A DNA stretch of 64,000 nucleotides from Coleophoma eucalyptorum (GCA_026120035.1 JALRME010000024.1:496001-560000), one strand, 5' to 3'. Positions 45,465 to 57,019 are shown, numbered from the stretch's first letter. Program-made: numbers and translations. The notes: a model not told the origin generated them from the sequence alone.

Positions 45465-47106
45465 TCACAATAGCTTTTTCGCTTGCATCTTCAGATTCCG
45501 CTGCAATCCTCTCTCAATGCCCGCCAATCTCTCAAGAAGCACAATAACCGTCTGCACAGCCGATATCCAGACCCTCAGGACTAAGTCTGCCAATCCAAGA
45601 GCAGGTCTTTTCCCTCGACTGAAAGTACTATCTTTGAACTTAAATGGTAAGGTGGCGCCAAGATGGTCTTGTGCAACCTTTATGCCGCTTGAGAAGCCAT
45701 CTTCGTGAAAACCGTACTTCGTCCATGCTCCACAGTAGCTGATACCGCGCGTGTTCTGTATTCTTGACAGCAGACTTTGCGACCGAATTGCTGCTGCATT
45801 GTAGAGTGGGTGCCTATAGTTATAATGGCCTTGTACGGTCTCCCGTTTTGGATAATGAAGTGGGTTTAATGTCACCAGGACATCTCCAAACGCATCTCTT
45901 GGAATATGCTGGAGAATGTTCATATTGTAAGTCAGACAAACTTGGTCAATGTTCGAAGAGGTTGGAGACGATTCGGTGATATAATTCCATGAAGCCCAGG
46001 CACCTTTGGATTTTGGCATCAGAGAGAGATCGGAGTGTAGAACTGCAATATTTTCGCTAGTCTGGAATCCTGAGAAGATCTCTTTTTCTTCAGAATCGGC
46101 TTCTGGCTTAATAATTGAAAATGCTTCATCTCCATGTGTTGCCAGAATAACATGATCATATACATCCTCCTTCCCGTTGGAAAGATGTAATCGGACTCGG
46201 CCGTCTTCATCGTTGGTTACGGACTCAACAGCTGTGTTAAGATGAATGTGATTCGGAGGAAAGCCTTTCATTACAGCATCAATATAATTCTGCGACCCGT
46301 TCTTTAGGGTCATCCATTGTGGCCTTTCTGCTATAGTGCTAAGAAGATGGTGATTCCACCTGTACGTGTCAGTCTAATCACTGGCTGGTGCCTAGCAAAA
46401 CTTACATGAATCGCACCAAAGTTACGGCAGGAAACTCCAGTGAGCATTTATCCGGACTTGTACTCCATACGGCTGCTGTCATTGGAATGAGATAATCATC
46501 TCGGAATGCATCTGAGTATCCTTCGCGCTCGAGGTATTCGCCAATCGTTTCCTGTTCTTCCGCATGATGAACGCCATTACTACTTGTTGTAAATTCCTCG
46601 CTCTTTTCCTCTACCTTCAACAAATCCAGCGCGAACTGGTTGAATCGGATTATGTCGAATATCATCCTCCATACCCGGAGCGAGAATATGTTCCTCCTCT
46701 GTGTGAATACTGCGCTCAAAGAGGTCCCAGACCATTCGAACAGTCCTTGATCGCGAGAAACACCAAATGTCATCTCAGTCGGTACAACTGGAACATCGAG
46801 AATCCTTAGAAAATTCATAAAATTTGCTGCGACTAATTAGCGGTCTGTCATGAAACTCGACTTAGACTGGGACTTCTCACGATACGTTGCAGAATTGAGT
46901 ACGATGAAGCCGGTGTCCACATTGGTCTTGTATTTTCCATTGCGATATTCGACCGTATTTGTATGTCCTCCAAGGCGATCTGCGGCTTCATAGATATATA
47001 CGTCGTGAGGTGTCCGATTCAAGGCCCATAAAGCGCCTATGCCAGCCACTCCACTGCCAACAATGGCAACTTTTTTTCTAGGGGATCGATGGGTTAGAGG
47101 AGCCAT
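45465..47106 (-). CDS. FAD-dependent amine-oxidase-like oxidoreductase (COG2907 type)
   Basis: complement(45465..46359, 46406..46826, 46881..47106), 513 residues. The N-terminal Rossmann motif KVAIVGSGVAGIGALWAL and YIYEAADRLGGHTNTV bind FAD; VDTGFIVLN and the central WSTSPDKCSLEFPAVTLVRF block mark the flavin-containing amine-oxidase superfamily. The C-terminal GISYCGAWTKYGFHEDGFSSG closes the FAD site. Bacterial COG2907 proteins sit near cyclopropane-fatty-acid synthases; no such gene is adjacent here, so the substrate is unknown. The first ATG is 47106; the upstream open frame begins with GTG. A short Leu/Val-rich stretch near the end (VWISAVQTVIVLLERLAG) may touch a membrane. Tail-to-tail with the MFS gene. 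Confidence 0.87.
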
Positions 47107-47875
47107 AGTTGAAGGGAGGGTAAAGAAGGAACTAGGATAATGTATGCGGGAGAGAATATTCACAATTGAGGATCCATATTGGTGGTAACACTGGGAAAGC
47201 TTGAGGTGGTGTACTCGACGTTCGATGACATCGGTGTATTATTATCTTGAAGATCTGTGTGGCTGGAGCCCGTCTTTGGCATGGGTGGGCATGCAACACC
47301 AATGGGGACAAGTGTTGTGCTTGGTGCTCAAGTAGACAAGAGTAAGAAGTACTACAGCCTTTGCAAGTTTGAAGTTACCAGGACAAACCCTTCTCTCGAA
47401 GATATACTTATAGGCTGCGGGAGACTAGTCCGAGCTTAAAGTGCAGCAGATGGCAGGCATTCCGACCCAGTGTTTGATGTCTTCAAGGTTCTTCGTGTCT
47501 CCCCTGCATCTGGATTGGGCCGACTGTGGCTGGTGTAAGCAGTGGCTGGTGAAGTGTGGCGGTGGAGTTTTGCATGAGGCTGAATCTCCGGGTCCGTCTG
47601 CGGGAAGGAGCGACGACTGTCCCATCATCATCAACATCAACGTCAGCTCTCTACCAATCACCAACGTCAACAACACTACAAGGGCCGAGACAACTCATAG
47701 CGGCACTCCTCTGTGCACCTGTTGCATTACCAAATATTCTCAGTCATCGAAGACCTTTGGACCGAGGCACCACAAGTGGCTTGCGACGACGTCGAAGGCA
47801 ACAACATAACAACTTCACCGATATCATATCTTGCCGCCTCCTTCGCCCAAATTAAAAACTAGCGATTTACTCATC
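47107..47875. other. divergent intergenic region, oxidoreductase and VTI1
   Basis: Shared upstream region of two outward genes. CATCATCAACATCAACG-like low-complexity runs occur near 47626-47645. No gene. Confidence 0.5.
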
Positions 47876-48673
47876 ATGTCCAACCCACTCGATACCGACG
47901 CTGGATCTGAGCTCTTCAGCAGTTATGAAGCCGAGTTAAAGCTTGTCCAAGCTGATCTTAACCAGAAGCTCGACCAGATTCCGGATCTTGCTGGAGAACC
48001 ACGGAAGGCAGCTATAAGTCAAGCTGAGCGAGCCGTAGAGGAAGCCACTGAATTGGTGAGTTGTGCGGGCACAGTAGAAGGGCCATATGCTTATAAAATG
48101 TTGCATATAGCTTGATCAAATGCGCCTGGAGAAGCAAAATATCCCCTCATCCTCTCGCACAAAAGTGAACCAACGTTTCCGCAACCATGAATCAGATGTC
48201 GATAGTGCAAAGAGAAAGCTACGCCTGTTGGCTGATGATCGCTCAGCCCTATTCGGCTCTCGATACTCTGACAACCCAAATGACGTACAACTGGAACAAC
48301 GACAGCAGCTTCTTTCAGGCACGGAGAGGCTGGATCGAAGCTCCCAGAGGCTACAGGCCAGTCAAAGACTAGCCAATGAAACTGAGGCTATCGGAGCCAG
48401 TGCCTTAGCGGATTTGCACAGACAAAGAGAGACAATCCAGCACACAGGTGATGTACTATTGGAGAGTGAGGGATACGTGGATAGAAGTGTCAAGACATTA
48501 AGAGGGATGTCTCGTAGGTAAATCGTCCCTTAACCACTTAGTCTGGAATTGAGTACAGTGTTGACATAGATGATTGTTAAAATAGGATGGCTACGAATCG
48601 GATAATCACGATTGCAATCATCACTGTCCTTGTGCTTCTTATTATTGCCGTTATCTACAGCAAGTTCAAATGA
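47876..48673 (+). CDS. VTI1: v-SNARE Vti1
   Basis: join(47876..48055, 48111..48517, 48586..48673), 224 residues. N-terminal Habc-type helices begin at ELFSSYEAELKLVQADLNQK. The Qb SNARE motif (about residues 130-195) has a Gln at the central layer within SSQRLQASQRLANETEAIG. The C-terminal anchor is TIAIITVLVLLIIAVIYSKFK, with almost no lumenal tail. Vti1 works in Golgi-to-endosome and vacuole fusion, pairing with several syntaxins. The last exon encodes the membrane anchor; without it the frame ends at 48521 and the protein would be soluble. Introns of 55 and 68 nt have good signals. Confidence 0.94.
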
Positions 48674-49122
48674 GCTGATTAATACTGGCGTTACTGGAGA
48701 CTAGTCTTGTCTTTATGATGGGTGGAGTTATGGGAGCCTGTAATACAACACTGTATACTGGTCACTATATTATTTTATATGTTTTATGAAGAATGCAAAA
48801 CGGCTTGATAACTGCGTGTATATCTGCATATTCTCCAATGTATCTTTTCATTGTGTCAACCCTATTTTCACATTGTTAGATAGAGAGTGATTGGCAGCAG
48901 TCAGAATCGGTCATGCCCTCTTTTTGAATCTAGCATTTCTTAAAAGATTCCTGTCCTCGGAACGTAGTCCACGTTAATTCTTAGGAGAGACATTTTTGAG
49001 TCGTGATTCGTATTTAAATTGTGTATATCTATAATTTGAAAGGCTTCATCCATTTGCTAGGGTTCATGACCCTGCGTGTAGCTACTCATTTGAGATATAC
49101 TACAAGAAGCACCGTCCCATCA
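48674..49122. other. AT-rich region between convergent VTI1 and methyltransferase
   Basis: 3' flanks only; no gene or notable repeat. Confidence 0.55.
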
Positions 49123-50779
49123 TCACGGGTCTGCTTCATACAACTCTGGATGATATTCCTCCGGGCGATACGTCTCCGGGTTGTGAGTCCAAACAGGTGT
49201 CACTACCGGTTTTATCTGCGCCTCATCTCCGGAGTCTTGCTCAAGTCCAGGTTTCTGCCCATAGACAACATAAAGTTTCGAGTAGAGATGTAGACTTCTA
49301 TCTTTGAACTCATTCCGCACACCAGCACTCAGTACGGCAAACTCTTGAGGACTCCACCCTAATACACGCGTGAAATGTGCTTGACCGTATGATGACGAGG
49401 CATCCAACATGTTTTGTTGCTGGTAAAGCCCCATTTCTCGAAGCGTTCGGTCTCGGGGCCAAGGTGATCCTGGAACCTGTATACTCATTAGAAAGACATC
49501 GTAAATCCATTCCATATTTACTTTCTCTAATGAGGACCTCTTCTACGTTTATAAATCCTGTCTCTATTAACCAATCTTTCAAATTCCCAGCAACATTGAA
49601 AGTCCTGCCAATTATCTCGCCTGCAACGTGTAACTGTTCCTGCCATTTCCTGATCATAGGGGCTTTTTGAATTGAGTCATCATCAGAATGCATCAGGCAC
49701 TCGAGTTCGGTGACTTCTAAATAGCCGCCTGGTTCAAGATTGTCAAAAGCCTCCTTAAGAAGCCGCTTCCAGTCTTTGATGGCGCCTGACAAGGAGCGAA
49801 AATGGATGTAAGATAACGGCTTTTGTCGCCATTCGTCTTCCATATCGTCTATTTCAAAAACGAGGTTTGGTGGAATCCTGTGGAAGTTGGCTCAGCCCTT
49901 GATTGGGGTGCGAAAGAAATCAGAGGCTTACCAGCCTGGTTGAATAGGAGACAGATCTGACCCTATGACCTCAGCATCCGGGAATTGGCTTCAGAATGTC
50001 AGTTAAAGTTTGATAACCCGGGTATTTAGAACGCTTCATGTAGCCTGAGCGATCCAGAGACGGCTTTGCCACCGCATCTCACTGGCTTATCGGGGCTTCT
50101 TAGCTGTGGCACACGGGGTGCTGCAGCTTTCCCTCTATCCACAAGCCCTTTTACAATGAACAAGCCTCTTTCTTGACCGACTCTCGCCGGGCGAGAATCT
50201 ACATTACTAGAAATGTACCAGCTCCAGATACCATTCTAGAAGTCGAGAAAGCTAGGCACTTACTCCGCAAAATCAATAGCCCATATTCCTGTCCCAGTTC
50301 CAGCATCGAGAACCCTTTTCGGATTTTGTATAGGGGCAAGAAACAGCCTATGGCCAAGGGCCAGGCAAAAGACATGATGATGCTATTCATATCAGTCAAT
50401 GAAGACCTAACTCTAGATCGCCATGGGAACTAACAAGGTCTAGGCGATCTTGTTCAGCATCGTCGTTTGGCTACGCTCCTCGGTCAGCTATGGCATCATT
50501 GCCGGAGAAGTTCACGTGTTACTTACCAGTAAATAATTGCCGTCTCTATAGGCATGATAACGCCGACCATTCTGCGAGATTTACCCGTCAATTGAAAGAT
50601 CTAACCATGGAACGACCACGAGCGAAATTTTCACAAAATAGTTGTCTCATGGCTTGACGTACCTCTTCCCTGAAGACCAGATAGCAAGCAAAAGTTAGCA
50701 GGACGAAAATCATAGGACCTGAGACCAGGAGAGCATTCACTTGCCTATAACGAGTGATTCCAGAAGCAAGACTGGACAT
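49123..50779 (-). CDS. LaeA-like SAM-dependent methyltransferase (one unresolved junction)
   Basis: Exons complement(49123..49476 or 49478, 49522..49877, 49932..49988, 50264..50382, 50435..50470, 50527..50571, 50663..50669, 50745..50779). The chain reads ITRYREENGRRYHAYRDGNY, DAEQDRLDL, then motif I KRVLDAGTGTGIWAIDFA, FPDAEVIGSDLSPIQPGW, IPPNLVFEIDDMEDEW, the GGYLEVTELE strand and VPGSPWPRDRTLREMG. This is the fungal TAM/LaeA-like methyltransferase family; substrates of most members are unknown. A 7-nt microexon GGAAGAG and a GC-AG first intron are needed to join the N-terminus. Intron 5 is long (275 nt). The last junction does not close in phase with a GT-AG intron; ending it at AC two bases earlier would. 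The start is uncertain. Confidence 0.72.
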
Positions 50780-51123
50780 CTCGGTTTTCCGTCTCTTGCG
50801 CTGAATCCAAGTCAGTGATTATTTGTGCGAATGAGGTCTTCTTGCTCTCCCGTCACGAGACTATGGATGTGGAAGTCTGGACATACGATATATCATTACC
50901 ATAAGCCGAGGTTGAATGGTGGTCGTTTTCCTAAGCCGTCGCCCGAAGGATAGGGAAAGTGGATAAGCTTTTGGTATACTTCTGACTTGGTGAAGATATC
51001 TTATGTTTGTGCATGTTCGCTCACAACGTGAGAGAGGAGGAGAGTCAGGAAACAGGCTTCCTTGCCCGCATCTGTTAGAAAAGTTTAAATATCAGAGTAG
51101 GAGAGATCAGCATGGGAATTTCC
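50780..51123. other. region upstream of the methyltransferase
   Basis: Probable promoter or leader, possibly an additional 5' exon of the methyltransferase, since the frame before 50779 is open for a short distance. Nothing firm. Confidence 0.4.
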
Positions 51124-51612
51124 TCATCTTCCTTCATCGTCGGTGAGAGGCATCGCAGGTGGTGAACCGACAGCGGGGTCCATGGGGCAGGGATGAAGTC
51201 GTCCGTTCGCGCCCATAGATGATTTGTCAGAAAAGGCTGGCAAAGAATCAGACACTCCTACCCAGATATTGTGGAGAACAACGGCCACGGGTGCGAAAAG
51301 CCACCAGCTGTCCCGAGCAGCGGTAAACAAAGCTGGAGTGCAGGCCAGAATACACTCTATGGATCCCAAAGTCACGGCACAGCAAATTGGCCCGCAGAAC
51401 TGGTCAATAAGTGAGCGGCACAGATAGCATTTACTATCACAGAAGTGGATGGAAAGCCAAAGCCCAACATTATTGACAACCATGCCTCCCAAACACAAAC
51501 GTGTCGATAGCAACAAGTACACTGAATTAAAGAGCTTAAATGGCTGTTGAATCATTCTATTGATGAGCGCTGTAACGCTCCTGACAAAGACCACACAAGG
51601 TTCTAAACTCAT
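51124..51612 (-). CDS. possible small multi-pass membrane protein, unknown
   Basis: A 162-residue frame with ATG at 51612. Not recognised. It has hydrophobic stretches (LFNSVYLLLSTRLCLGG, CGPICCAVTLGSIECILACT, WWLFAPVAVVLHNIWVGV), nine cysteines, and a polar Pro/Asp/Glu tail ending PLTDDEGR. The layout of three membrane segments and an acidic tail looks protein-like, but there is no family match I can name and no splice evidence. It could be a chance frame. Confidence 0.35.
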   Translation of the reverse strand: MSLEPCVVFVRSVTALINRMIQQPFKLFNSVYLLLSTRLCLGGMVVNNVGLWLSIHFCDSKCYLCRSLIDQFCGPICCAVTLGSIECILACTPALFTAARDSWWLFAPVAVVLHNIWVGVSDSLPAFSDKSSMGANGRLHPCPMDPAVGSPPAMPLTDDEGR

Positions 51613-52170
51613 TAAAAGGTCCTGTGGAACCTCGAATGCTGGTTACTCTACTGTAGCACTGGATCCATAATGGCGCAGGCACCAGGGATTCGTAAGTCCT
51701 AGACTTGATCGGACTTCAAACATAACGCCTGCAGCGGCTAAAACCAACAATTCTTGACGACAGTGTTCGCCATTGCCGCCCAATTACAACTCCATTGGGT
51801 CTTATTCGGCGACCTCCATCAGCGGTGATCCCACGTTTTTGTTCTTGCGGCATGCATGTCCTGTGTATCCAGGCCGCCTCAAAAAGCATTCTCTTTTACC
51901 CATGCACTGGCTACCCGCTGCAATGGCAGCACGGGCCTATTTTTTGACAGGAACTATGTTGTGTGGCTTTGGCTCAGATCTGCGCTGTCTTTCGACCGCT
52001 TAGTGACGGCTATGTCAACCTCAGCAGAGGACTCGTAGTTGCGACCACAGCACTGCGCGTCTCGTGTCCAGAAGACCTTTTCGTGGGGTTTGAGACCTCA
52101 TAGCTGCCGAGTAGATAAGAGTCTGAGGCACAAATTTTGACCCTCTCCAATATAACTCGTCTGTTGGAGA
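51613..52170. other. intergenic region, no gene recognised
   Basis: Between the possible membrane protein and DSC3. Frames present are short and featureless. Confidence 0.5.
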
Positions 52171-53040
52171 TCATGAAGCGATCTTGAGAATACCGAATGT
52201 GACACTTAGCATAAAGCCCGTGAAGACAGCAATTTGCCTGCGTCTTGACCAAACTCCCCTCTCACGCGCAAGCCATCCCACACATCCCAATGGCCATAGA
52301 AATCCCATCAAGTTGCCCCATAGTAAATCATCCAAAGCTCCGCCACCAAGTCCATCGTCCCCAAAGTCAAAGCCACCCTCGCCAGCTGCCGCGCCTGTAG
52401 TTCCTGCATTGTCATCGATCCATGCGTCTTCCATCTGTCTCAGTGTTGTTGGCGAAGGCATGGTATCTGGTGTATGTATATTGGACTGGATCTGGAGGAA
52501 CTGCATACGAAGCTGGTTGACTTCAGCTTGCGTCAGTCCAGCTGACAGGAGCCTATCAAAGCCGCGAGGACCAGGAGTTGTTGTTTTGGAGGATGCTGGA
52601 TCTTGACTTCCGGACTTCAGCTTCCCTTTCATTTTTGGGCGAACAAAAACTGCCGTGGCCGCAGTCGCTTCTGCGGATAGTTCTGCCGGCGGCAACTCGT
52701 CACCAATCGAGCAATTGATGTATACTCGTGTCGATGGAGGTTCCTCTATCGCCTTCCCCTTTCCTTTCAAATCTATAGCGCGAGGCGGGGGGGCCGGAGC
52801 CTTTACTACCGCGGATAGTATATCTCCATCTTGCAGAATCTTTCCACCGTGTATCAGTCGAAGTCGATGCTTGGAAGTAGCAGAATCGAGCTTGGACCGG
52901 ATGAGATACTTGAGGGCTACAACTGTGGTTTCATCTTGATTCGGAATATCGAGAAGCAAATCTGGGATTGAGGTCGTAAAGCGGACAGTGATATGAAGGG
53001 CTCGCATGAGAGGCTCATCCAAAGAACCTTGAGAAGACAT
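52171..53040 (-). CDS. DSC3: DSC E3 ubiquitin ligase complex subunit 3
   Basis: Single exon, 289 residues. The N-terminal ubiquitin-like domain (DUF2407) runs ALHITVRFTTSIPDL...TTVVALKYLIRSKL...HRLRLIHGGKILQDGD. A Lys/Pro-rich linker follows, then the DUF2407_C region PRGFDRLLSAGLTQAEVNQL and LRQMEDAWIDD. The C-terminus has two membrane segments (NLMGFLWPLGCVGWL and IAVFTGFMLSVTFGILKI). The Golgi DSC complex ubiquitinates membrane proteins and is needed for SREBP cleavage in several fungi. The start at 53040 is the first ATG. The gene faces away from BNA3 over a 318-nt promoter. Confidence 0.9.
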   Translation of the reverse strand: MSSQGSLDEPLMRALHITVRFTTSIPDLLLDIPNQDETTVVALKYLIRSKLDSATSKHRLRLIHGGKILQDGDILSAVVKAPAPPPRAIDLKGKGKAIEEPPSTRVYINCSIGDELPPAELSAEATAATAVFVRPKMKGKLKSGSQDPASSKTTTPGPRGFDRLLSAGLTQAEVNQLRMQFLQIQSNIHTPDTMPSPTTLRQMEDAWIDDNAGTTGAAAGEGGFDFGDDGLGGGALDDLLWGNLMGFLWPLGCVGWLARERGVWSRRRQIAVFTGFMLSVTFGILKIAS

Positions 53041-53358
53041 GCTATGATGTGGACACCTGATGGGGTGTAGAGGGACCCGGGGTTTTTAATATGTAGCCGT
53101 CGCCTCACGTAAAATAACACTCCTTGCGCCGCATCTTCGAAGCGTTGTTCTTTGTTAAGCATGAAGCTGACGATGCGAAGTGAGCTTCAAGAGCTCGAAC
53201 AGCCTAAATTGATATAGACACCCTCTCGCTATCTGCGAATGAAGACACCCCGCGATTCGGCGATTGCGTGCGAGGCTGTCATACAGAATAATCTTGAGAA
53301 ATTGTAGCTGACTCCTTTTCTTTCGTACGACTCCTTTGGTATTTATTAAGCTTTCTTC
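53041..53358. promoter_or_regulatory. short divergent promoter, DSC3 and BNA3
   Basis: 318 nt between start codons; both promoters must lie here. No clear operator recognised. Confidence 0.5.
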
Positions 53359-54906
53359 ATGAAGTCTTGGTTGGAACCAACAAAATTGACGTATCGGCAT
53401 CTCAAATCTCCCCGGATCAACCTCACCTTCAGCTGTGTCCGGCACATTCATCCCACTATGAGCAATAGAGGCAAATTGCAACCCGCTGCTCGAGTAGCAG
53501 GGAGCAGGCAAGATGTTTGGTACGTAGGCATTGATTGTGCAAGATATATCTAAAGCTTTCTGTTCCATCATGTGTGTTGCTAACCAAGCCCAGGTCCATT
53601 GTGAACGAAGCTGCAGCAGCATCTCCCATACAACCGATTGTCAACCTAGGTCAAGGTTTTTTTGGCTACAATCCTCCTAATTTTATCATTGAAGCTGCGA
53701 AGGAGGCACTTAACAGGGTCGATGCGAACCAGTACTCTCCTACGAAAGGTCGTCCACGTCTAAAGAAGGCAATTGCAGATTCGTATTCACCACTATGGGG
53801 AAGACAAATAAACCCAGAGACGGAGGTTACAATCACAACTGGAGCAAATGAAGGAATGTTGAGTGCATTCATGGGATTCATTGAAGATGGAGATGAGGTC
53901 ATCATTTTTGAGCCCTTCTTTGACCAGTGAGTATACATAGATTCGAGTCAGGCTCTTGTTATACTAAAACAATCAAGATACATCAGCAACATCGAGATGC
54001 CAGGTGGAAAGGTTGTTTACGTACCACTTCATCCACCACCTACCGGAGACGTTAAAAACTCTTCGGCTGCTGAATGGACAATCGACTTTGCGGAACTTGA
54101 GAAGGCTATCAGTAAGTGAAACGGCTTGCTAATCCTGGTCCGCTACTTATGATATGTTAGGCCCACGTACTAAGATGATCGTACTCAATACTCCGCATAA
54201 TCCTGTCGGCAAAGTATTTTCTAAGGATGAATTGCTGAAGATTGGAGAACTTTGCGTCAAGAATAATATCATCATTCTCTCCGATGAAGTTTATGACCGG
54301 CTCTTCTATACTCCATTCACTCGAATCGCCACTCTTTCGCCTGAAATTGAGAGACTTACTCTTACTGTTGGATCTGCAGGCAAGAATTTCTATGCAACAG
54401 GCTGGAGAGTTGGATGGCTGATTGGCCCCGCTGAACTTATCCAGTATGTTGCAGCAGCCCATACTAGGATCTGCTATTCCTCAGTGTCACCCTTACAAGA
54501 GGCGGCAGCGGTGGGATTCGAACAGGCTGATGCAAACAATTTCTGGGAGACTGCTAAGAAGGACATGAAGGGTAAAATGGACCGGTTCAATGAGGTTTGG
54601 AAAGAACTTGACCTGCCATATTCCGACCCAGAAGGTGGATATTTTGTGTTGGTGAACATGAAGAAAGTCAACCTTCCAGCCGATTATCCATTTCCCGCTC
54701 AAGTCAAGGACCGCCCGCGGGACTTCAAGTTGTGTTGGTTCCTCATTCAAGAAGTAGGAGTTGCTGCTATCCCGCCTACGGAGTTCTACACGGATGAGAA
54801 CGCCCATATTGGCGAGGACTGGATGCGTTTTGCTGTCTGCAAGGAAGATGAAGTATTGGAGCAGGCTAAGGAAAGGCTCAGAGGGCTGAAAAAATATATA
54901 GAGTAG
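53359..54906 (+). CDS. BNA3: kynurenine aminotransferase Bna3 (class I PLP aminotransferase)
   Basis: join(53359..53519, 53594..53926, 53978..54111, 54161..54906), 457 residues. Converts kynurenine to kynurenic acid; related to cysteine-conjugate beta-lyase and kynurenine aminotransferases. Motifs: VNLGQGFFGYNPP substrate loop, TTGANEGMLSAF, IIFEPFFDQYISN, VLNTPHNPVGKV, ILSDEVYDRL, and SAGKNFYATGWRVGW where Lys forms the PLP Schiff base. Two in-frame ATGs exist: 53359 adds 33 basic residues ending CVRHIHPT, resembling a mitochondrial presequence, while 53458 (MSNRGKLQPAARV) begins the conserved protein. Dual mitochondrial and cytosolic forms are plausible. Introns are 74, 51 and 49 nt. Confidence 0.92.
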
Positions 54907-55460
54907 AATTCTAAAAAGTCTTGGAGTACTTCGGAGCACTGAATTGAGATTTCAACAGCCAAGATAGTTAGCCTAAAAGATCACAAGCACGAAAATATCC
55001 CAGTGTTCCCAATCTGCTTCAAGGACCTTAGACATTCAAATTGGCCACTTACCAAATTTTATGACATAGTTCTAGGCATAAGACTATCTTAATGGCGACG
55101 ATAAACTCTTGCTTACACCTTGATGCTCGCTTAATCCTAGGGGCAAGGAATAAGACAATCTAGCCCGTCGCTTGTGCAGACAGCGGAAGAGTAAGTTGAA
55201 TGCAGTGATTTTATCGCTCTTCAAGCTAGGTCCTGAAAGATTGTCAAATCACAGGTAAAAGTGACCTAGAACAAAATGGCCTGTGGAGGTCGTCAAACAT
55301 GGAACTCAGGCATGGCTTTTGTCCCGCCTAGAACCCCGAGAGAGTTAGCGACCCATGTATGATCAATTACATCACGACTTAGTGTGCAAAGCTACTGGAA
55401 CAAAGTATTATATAACTAAATACAAAGCAATTTTTGGGGGTTGCTAAGTCTCATTCAACC
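54907..55460. other. intergenic region between BNA3 and the SDR gene
   Basis: BNA3 3' flank and SDR promoter; no further feature found. Confidence 0.55.
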
Positions 55461-56699
55461 ATGTTCAAAGCCCATTTCAGCCTCACAAGACCGTTGCGTA
55501 CCAGTATACGAATGTATCAACAAGGAACACTCTATTCAACTATGCAGGCAGTTAAGAACACCATCGCTGAGAATTTCGGGGGTGCGAGGTGAGCTACCTT
55601 ACCTAGAGCTACTATCAATTTGGCAAACACAGCAGCTTACGATATACTTGTCCAAAGTCATGATCTAGCACCAAAAGACCAACAATTCAGGCTAGAAGAG
55701 GTTCCCGATCTTTCCGACAAGGTAGCAATTGTGACCGGAGGTTCTCAAGGAATAGGATATGGATGCACACATACATTATTATCACACAAAATCTCCAAAC
55801 TTTTCATCCTGTCTACGTCCCAGGAGGTAGTCGATGGAGCATTGTCATCCCTAGAATCGGAAATGGGCGCAGAGATAGCCTCGAAGGTAAAATGGCTGCA
55901 GTGTGACCTCACCGACTGGAAAGCCGTCGCAAAGACAGCGAAGAAAATCACGGACGAGACAGATAGGGTTGATATCCTGATCAATAACGCAGCACGTGGG
56001 ATCATGACCGCGCAGAAAACTTCGTATGGGGTTGATGAGCACATGGCTGCCAATCTCATCGGCCATGTGATACTGACTTCTCATCTGTTGCCGGTACTCA
56101 AGAAGACGGCCTCGGATGGCAATACGGTGCGTATTGTTGGGTTGGGCTCGAATGCTCATCAAAGTGCTCCATCCGATACCAAGTTCGAGTCGCTGGAGGA
56201 GATCAACAGGGATTTGGGTCCTAATGGCCAGTACGGACGCAGCAAGTTGGCGGTCATGCTCTATGCCTTTTATCTCTCAAGACACTTGACAGCGCAGTAT
56301 CCAAACATCTTAGTCAACGTGAGTATTAATCTAATGGACCCCCTGAAGGTTTATATTTTCACTAACATAATTTCCTCTCAGACAACACACCCCGGCTTTG
56401 TAGACACTAAGGCATCTACCACAGACATACACGAAGCCTACCCTCTCGGCGGCTACGCAATGTCAGTGGCCATGAAGCCGTTCCAGAAAGATCAATTCAT
56501 GGGCTGTGTGAGCACCATGTTTGCAGCGACCAAGACGGAGAAGAGCGGACAGTATATCACGCCGCCAGCAATCCCTGAGAAGGGTTCTAGTCTGGCGCAG
56601 AATGAGCAGTTGGGTGAGCAGCTTATGAAGTTGACTGAAGAATTGGTCAGGAATAAATCGGACCCCGTGGCTGAGGGCTGTCCGTTAAATTTTTATTAG
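55461..56699 (+). CDS. short-chain dehydrogenase/reductase
   Basis: join(55461..55588, 55658..56318, 56382..56699), 368 residues. Rossmann motif VAIVTGGSQGIGYG, second-strand ILSTS, CDLTDW, the NNAARG motif (usual NNAG varied), and the catalytic YxxxK in QYGRSKLAVMLY, preceded by Ser in VGLGSNAH. THPGFVDTKA follows. The first exon adds MFKAHFSLTRPLRTSIRMYQ, a basic Ser/Thr-rich stretch that could be a mitochondrial signal, then NTIAENFGGASHDLAPKDQQ. The exon 1 join (GCG AG|T CAT) restores the family sequence; without it the frame starts only at TTG 55620. Oxidoreductase of unknown substrate. Confidence 0.87.
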
Positions 56700-57019
56700 A
56701 CGGATTGATCGTTACCTGCAATCATTGCAACTGTGAGGCAAATACTTTGATTGCTGTATGACCATTAGTGGTCCATTTCAAACCAGTAGATTATGTCTGC
56801 GGTTTGACGCAGGATGTTACTTGGTTGTTTTGGCCGGCCCGAAAATGATTTGTAAGATAATTGATGGAGCATTGAGTAGACAAGAAACAAAATCATTCAT
56901 AAAGGAACCTATATGGGAGACTGATCGATGAAAGATGATAAGTGATTTTTGGAATAAACACAGACCCCTAACACCAGCGGTTTTGTGAACCCATCCTAAT
57001 TGCGCCGTTGATTTTTTAT
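56700..57019. other. intergenic region between convergent SDR and RRP12
   Basis: 3' flanks; nothing further. Confidence 0.55.

Noticed and set aside
50588..50779. 63-codon frame with a hydrophobic stretch
   Set aside because: Its start is exon 1 of the methyltransferase and the rest is intron with a perfect branch site.
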